A stretch of DNA of 37,225 nucleotides, taken from contig CACAYF010000014.1 of NCBI GenBank assembly GCA_902536655.1, positions 1 to 37,225 on the forward strand. The letters run 5' to 3'. Under the pieces are notes generated by a model. That model saw only the letters and a program-made list of their open reading frames with translations. It made no database searches and was not told where the DNA came from. The DNA is from an uncultured Alphaproteobacteria bacterium. GTDB taxonomy: Bacteria > Pseudomonadota > Alphaproteobacteria > Methylaequorales > Methylaequoraceae. Position numbers and translations under genes: made by a program. Shown here one piece after another: positions 34,757 to 37,225 of the stretch. Positions within the stretch are counted from its first letter, which is position 1, and every line of letters begins with the position of its first letter.

Positions 34757-35974
34757 TTAAATTTTTATACCTAAGCTATCAGAGATAGAAAAAATATCCT
34801 TATCCCCTCTACCACACATATTCATGATTATAATTTCATCTCTTTTAAATTTTTTTGAGTTTTTAAGAAGATATGCTAAGGCATGAGACGGTTCTAGTGC
34901 AGGAATAATACCCTCTAACTTTGAACAAATTTTGAATGCATCAAGTGCCTCTTTATCAGTAGCACTAAAATAATTTACCCTTCCTGTTTCCTTTAGCCAT
35001 GAGTGTTCGGGTCCAATGCCAGGATAATCTAAACCTGCAGATATTGAATGTGCATCAGTAATTTGTCCTTCTTCGTTTTGAAGTAAATATGTATAATTAC
35101 CATGTAAAAAGCCAGGCTTTCCTCTTGATAAAGAAGCTGCATGCATTTTGGAGTTTATACCTTTTCCTCCTGCTTCTATCCCTATAATTTGTACATCTTC
35201 GTTGTTAAGAAACGGATAAAAGAGACCCAGAGCATTAGACCCTCCACCGATACAAGCTAGTAAATAATCGGGAAGTCTTTTTTCCATTTTAAGGATTTGT
35301 TTCTTTGCCTCTAACCCAATAATAGATTGAAAATCTCTTACCATCATTGGATAAGGATGAGGACCCGCAACAGTCCCTATAACATAAAAAGTATCTTTGA
35401 CATTCGATACCCAATCTCTTAATGCTTCATTCATCGCATCCTTTAGCGTAGATGTTCCAGATTTTACTGGAATAATTTCAGCTCCAAGTAATTTCATTTT
35501 GAATACATTTGGGGCTTGTCTTTTAATATCCAAAGCACCCATATATACAACACACTTTAAGTTAAAAAGTGCACACACAGTTGCAGTTGCAAGTCCATGT
35601 TGCCCAGCCCCAGTCTCAGCAACAATCCTTTTTTTCCCCATCTTTTTTGCTAAAAGTACTTGTCCTACACAATTATTAATTTTGTGAGCGCCAGTATGAT
35701 TTAGTTCGTCCCTTTTAAAATAGACTTTAACATCACCAATTTCTTTGGAAATTCTTTTAGCGTGATAGAGTGGACTTGGTCTTCCGATGTAATTTTCAAA
35801 ATAATAGTTGAGTTCTTTTTTGAACTGCTTTGATCCTCTTACCTTTTTGTATTCGTTTTCAACATCTAGTAAAAGAGGCATCAAAGTTTCTGCAACGAAC
35901 CTGCCTCCAAATTTTCCAAATCTCCCATGCTTATCAGGGAACTTATAATAGTTAATTTTATTTTTCTTTTTCAT
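34757..35974 (-). CDS. trpB: Tryptophan synthase beta subunit
   Basis: 405-aa PLP enzyme condensing indole and serine to tryptophan. PLP-binding Lys98 is in NHTGAHKIN, the phosphate loop is GGGSNALG, and [15 protein letters not shown] marks the N-terminus. [27 protein letters not shown] and [11 protein letters not shown] are complete. This is the standard TrpB1 type. It overlaps trpF by 17 bp upstream and is followed 7 bp later by trpA. Confidence 0.98.
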   Translation of the reverse strand: MKKKNKINYYKFPDKHGRFGKFGGRFVAETLMPLLLDVENEYKKVRGSKQFKKELNYYFENYIGRPSPLYHAKRISKEIGDVKVYFKRDELNHTGAHKINNCVGQVLLAKKMGKKRIVAETGAGQHGLATATVCALFNLKCVVYMGALDIKRQAPNVFKMKLLGAEIIPVKSGTSTLKDAMNEALRDWVSNVKDTFYVIGTVAGPHPYPMMVRDFQSIIGLEAKKQILKMEKRLPDYLLACIGGGSNALGLFYPFLNNEDVQIIGIEAGGKGINSKMHAASLSRGKPGFLHGNYTYLLQNEEGQITDAHSISAGLDYPGIGPEHSWLKETGRVNYFSATDKEALDAFKICSKLEGIIPALEPSHALAYLLKNSKKFKRDEIIIMNMCGRGDKDIFSISDSLGIKI

Positions 35975-36596
35975 AATTTTTTACACAATCAATAAAACTT
36001 TTGATTTTTTTTTGGCATTTTTCTCCTCTTGATTTTTCTACCCCCGATGAAACATCAATAAATGTAGCCTTTGTAATTTTTAAAGCCTTGATAATATTTT
36101 CTTCGTTTAATCCGCCTGCTAGAATCCATTCTCCCTGTGAATCATATCCTTTAAGGAGTTTCCAATCAAATGAAATTCCTGTACCGCCACTAACATCATT
36201 TTCACTTTTTGTATCAAATAATATCATATCACATAATTTTTCATATTTACGTGCTCTCATAATATCTGAGTGTTCATTTATTGGTATTGCTTTGATAATT
36301 GGCTTTCCCAATTTTTTAATTTCATTTATATAACTCAAGTCCTCATTTCCATGAAGTTGAATGACATCTAAATTAAGAGTTTCTGAAATATGACTAATCA
36401 GATTCAAATCAGCATCTACAAATAGCCCAACAAGTTTTTGATTCTCGTTAATATAATGTCTAAGTTTCTTTGCTTCTAAGGCATTTATAAACCTTGGAGA
36501 TTTTTGATAAAAAACAAAACCAATATAGTGAGCATCTGAACCTGCTAAAATTGATTCTTTATCTCGAAGCCCGCACAATTTAATTTTTGTCTTCAT
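35958..36596 (-). CDS. trpF: Phosphoribosylanthranilate isomerase
   Basis: 212-aa TIM barrel converting phosphoribosylanthranilate to the carboxyphenylamino-deoxyribulose phosphate form. [11 protein letters not shown] supplies the active-site cysteine, and VQLHGNE-type [19 protein letters not shown] (general acid Asp) and [11 protein letters not shown] are visible, with [13 protein letters not shown] near the C-terminus. It overlaps pyrF by 17 bp and trpB by 17 bp, so the four genes are tightly coupled. trpC, trpD and trpE are not in the window. Confidence 0.97.
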   Translation of the reverse strand: MKTKIKLCGLRDKESILAGSDAHYIGFVFYQKSPRFINALEAKKLRHYINENQKLVGLFVDADLNLISHISETLNLDVIQLHGNEDLSYINEIKKLGKPIIKAIPINEHSDIMRARKYEKLCDMILFDTKSENDVSGGTGISFDWKLLKGYDSQGEWILAGGLNEENIIKALKITKATFIDVSSGVEKSRGEKCQKKIKSFIDCVKNYEKEK

Positions 36597-37225
36597 AGTG
36601 TTTTTCTATATCCTGCAAAATACTTTTTATTGAACTAATTGGGTCGCTAGATTGTGTAATTGATCTACCAATAATTAACATATTTGAGCCATTATTTATT
36701 GCTTGACCAGGTGAATTAATTCTTTTTTGATCGTTTTTTTTATTGTTTGAAAATCTTATTCCGGGTGTAACAAATAATATTTTGGTGTTATTTAGATTTT
36801 TTTTCAAGTGAGGAATTTCATGAGCTGACGAGACTAAACCGTCGATACCAGCTTTTTCTCCAATCTTTGCTAAATTCTTTACATAGTCTAAATTGCTGAA
36901 ATTATAACCAAAACTTTTTAAATCTGCATTATCTAAGCTGGTGAGCATCGAAATTCCCAAAATTTTTGTATTATTTTTAATTGAAACCACTTCCTTAACC
37001 ATTCTTACACCGCCAGAGAGGTGAATAGACAAATAATCAGGTTTTAAATCAATTAGATTTTGAGCAGATTTTTTTACAGTGTTTGGTATGTCTTTTAGCT
37101 TTAAATCTAAGAAGATCGGTATTCCAAGTTTTTGAATTTCAAGAAATCCTACGGGACCATTCTTTGTAAAAAATTCTAGACCAATTTTAATGCCTCCAAT
37201 ATATTTTTGTATTTTTGATATAAAC
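36580..37225 (-). CDS. pyrF: Orotidine 5'-phosphate decarboxylase (5' truncated)
   Basis: Final enzyme of UMP synthesis. The window ends inside the gene: the frame stays open to its right edge, so the N-terminus is outside, and a TTG at 37032 is internal rather than the start. The visible part has IGGIKIGLEFF, the catalytic DLKLKDIPNTV (Asp and Lys pairs), SIHLSGG, and the phosphate-binding TPGIRF and LIIGRSIT near the C-terminus. About 215 residues are visible of roughly 230-240. It overlaps trpF by 17 bp; pyrF followed by trpFBA is a common alphaproteobacterial order. Confidence 0.97.
   Translation of the reverse strand, partial: FISKIQKYIGGIKIGLEFFTKNGPVGFLEIQKLGIPIFLDLKLKDIPNTVKKSAQNLIDLKPDYLSIHLSGGVRMVKEVVSIKNNTKILGISMLTSLDNADLKSFGYNFSNLDYVKNLAKIGEKAGIDGLVSSAHEIPHLKKNLNNTKILFVTPGIRFSNNKKNDQKRINSPGQAINNGSNMLIIGRSITQSSDPISSIKSILQDIEKHYEDKN

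Noticed and set aside
33081-36600. Trp attenuator or T-box-type element in the trp region
   Set aside because: Genes overlap or lie within 15 bp of each other, and the operon start is outside the window; no leader region is visible.

Overview
The window is a gene-dense, very A+T-rich stretch of a bacterial chromosome (I judge about 30% G+C by eye, not computed). It looks like a free-living alphaproteobacterium with a streamlined genome. The evidence is the gene order pyrF-trpF-trpB-trpA-accD-folC facing trxA, the short C-terminal-only HPr kinase followed by rapZ, a mannose-type EIIA, HPr/EI and ahcY, a zf-CHCC (NDUFS6-like) protein, and a long-type GyrB. Genes abut or overlap by 1-24 bp almost everywhere. 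No intergenic gap exceeds about 100 bp, and six of seven convergent gene pairs overlap at their stop codons. AT-rich marine lineages (Pelagibacterales, HIMB59/AEGEAN-169-like) are plausible hosts; that placement is inference. I saw no phage, transposon, CRISPR or plasmid genes.

Layout. 1-2009 is the 3' part of gyrB, followed by a class A penicillin-binding protein (2044-3915). 3912-7613 holds a divergent tetrapyrrole methylase coupled to SCO1 and a SYLF protein coupled to a two-domain CbiX-like chelatase. An ankyrin-repeat gene on the opposite strand fills the space between these pairs, and a DUF2141 protein follows. 7610-10725 is a sugar-nucleotide operon: UDP-glucuronate decarboxylase, HldE and a CbbY-like HAD phosphatase. 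10719-13373 carries a DUF4149 membrane protein, fxsA, acylphosphatase, a histidine phosphatase, a YgjP-like metallopeptidase and DUF2007. A tRNA-Arg(UCG) with encoded CCA follows, then a POT peptide transporter. 14943-17477 (minus strand) is an operon of an ABC ATPase without a visible permease, an alpha/beta hydrolase with a probable lipoprotein signal, and three small uncharacterised proteins.

17542-21775 carries a 54-aa zf-CHCC protein coupled to polA, then a HugZ-like haem protein and a PCuAC copper chaperone. 21777-26789 is a regulatory phosphotransfer operon: hprK, rapZ, EIIA(Man), an HPr::Enzyme I fusion and ahcY, with no sugar permease. A ferredoxin-NADP reductase is convergent with it. 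27867-31776 is tsaE, amgK, murU, sbcB and trxA; exonuclease I sits where many alphaproteobacteria carry addB-addA. 31773 to the end is folC, accD, trpA, trpB, trpF and a 5'-truncated pyrF, all on the minus strand.

The points most worth following are the HPr::EI fusion cascade, exonuclease I at the addAB position, the divergent tetrapyrrole methylase/CbiX pair interrupted by an ankyrin gene, the ABC ATPase/lipoprotein operon whose hydrolase lacks a conventional start for its signal peptide, and an inverted repeat presenting a strong Shine-Dalgarno-like sequence ahead of the peptide transporter. Nothing seen amounts to a demonstrated new system.
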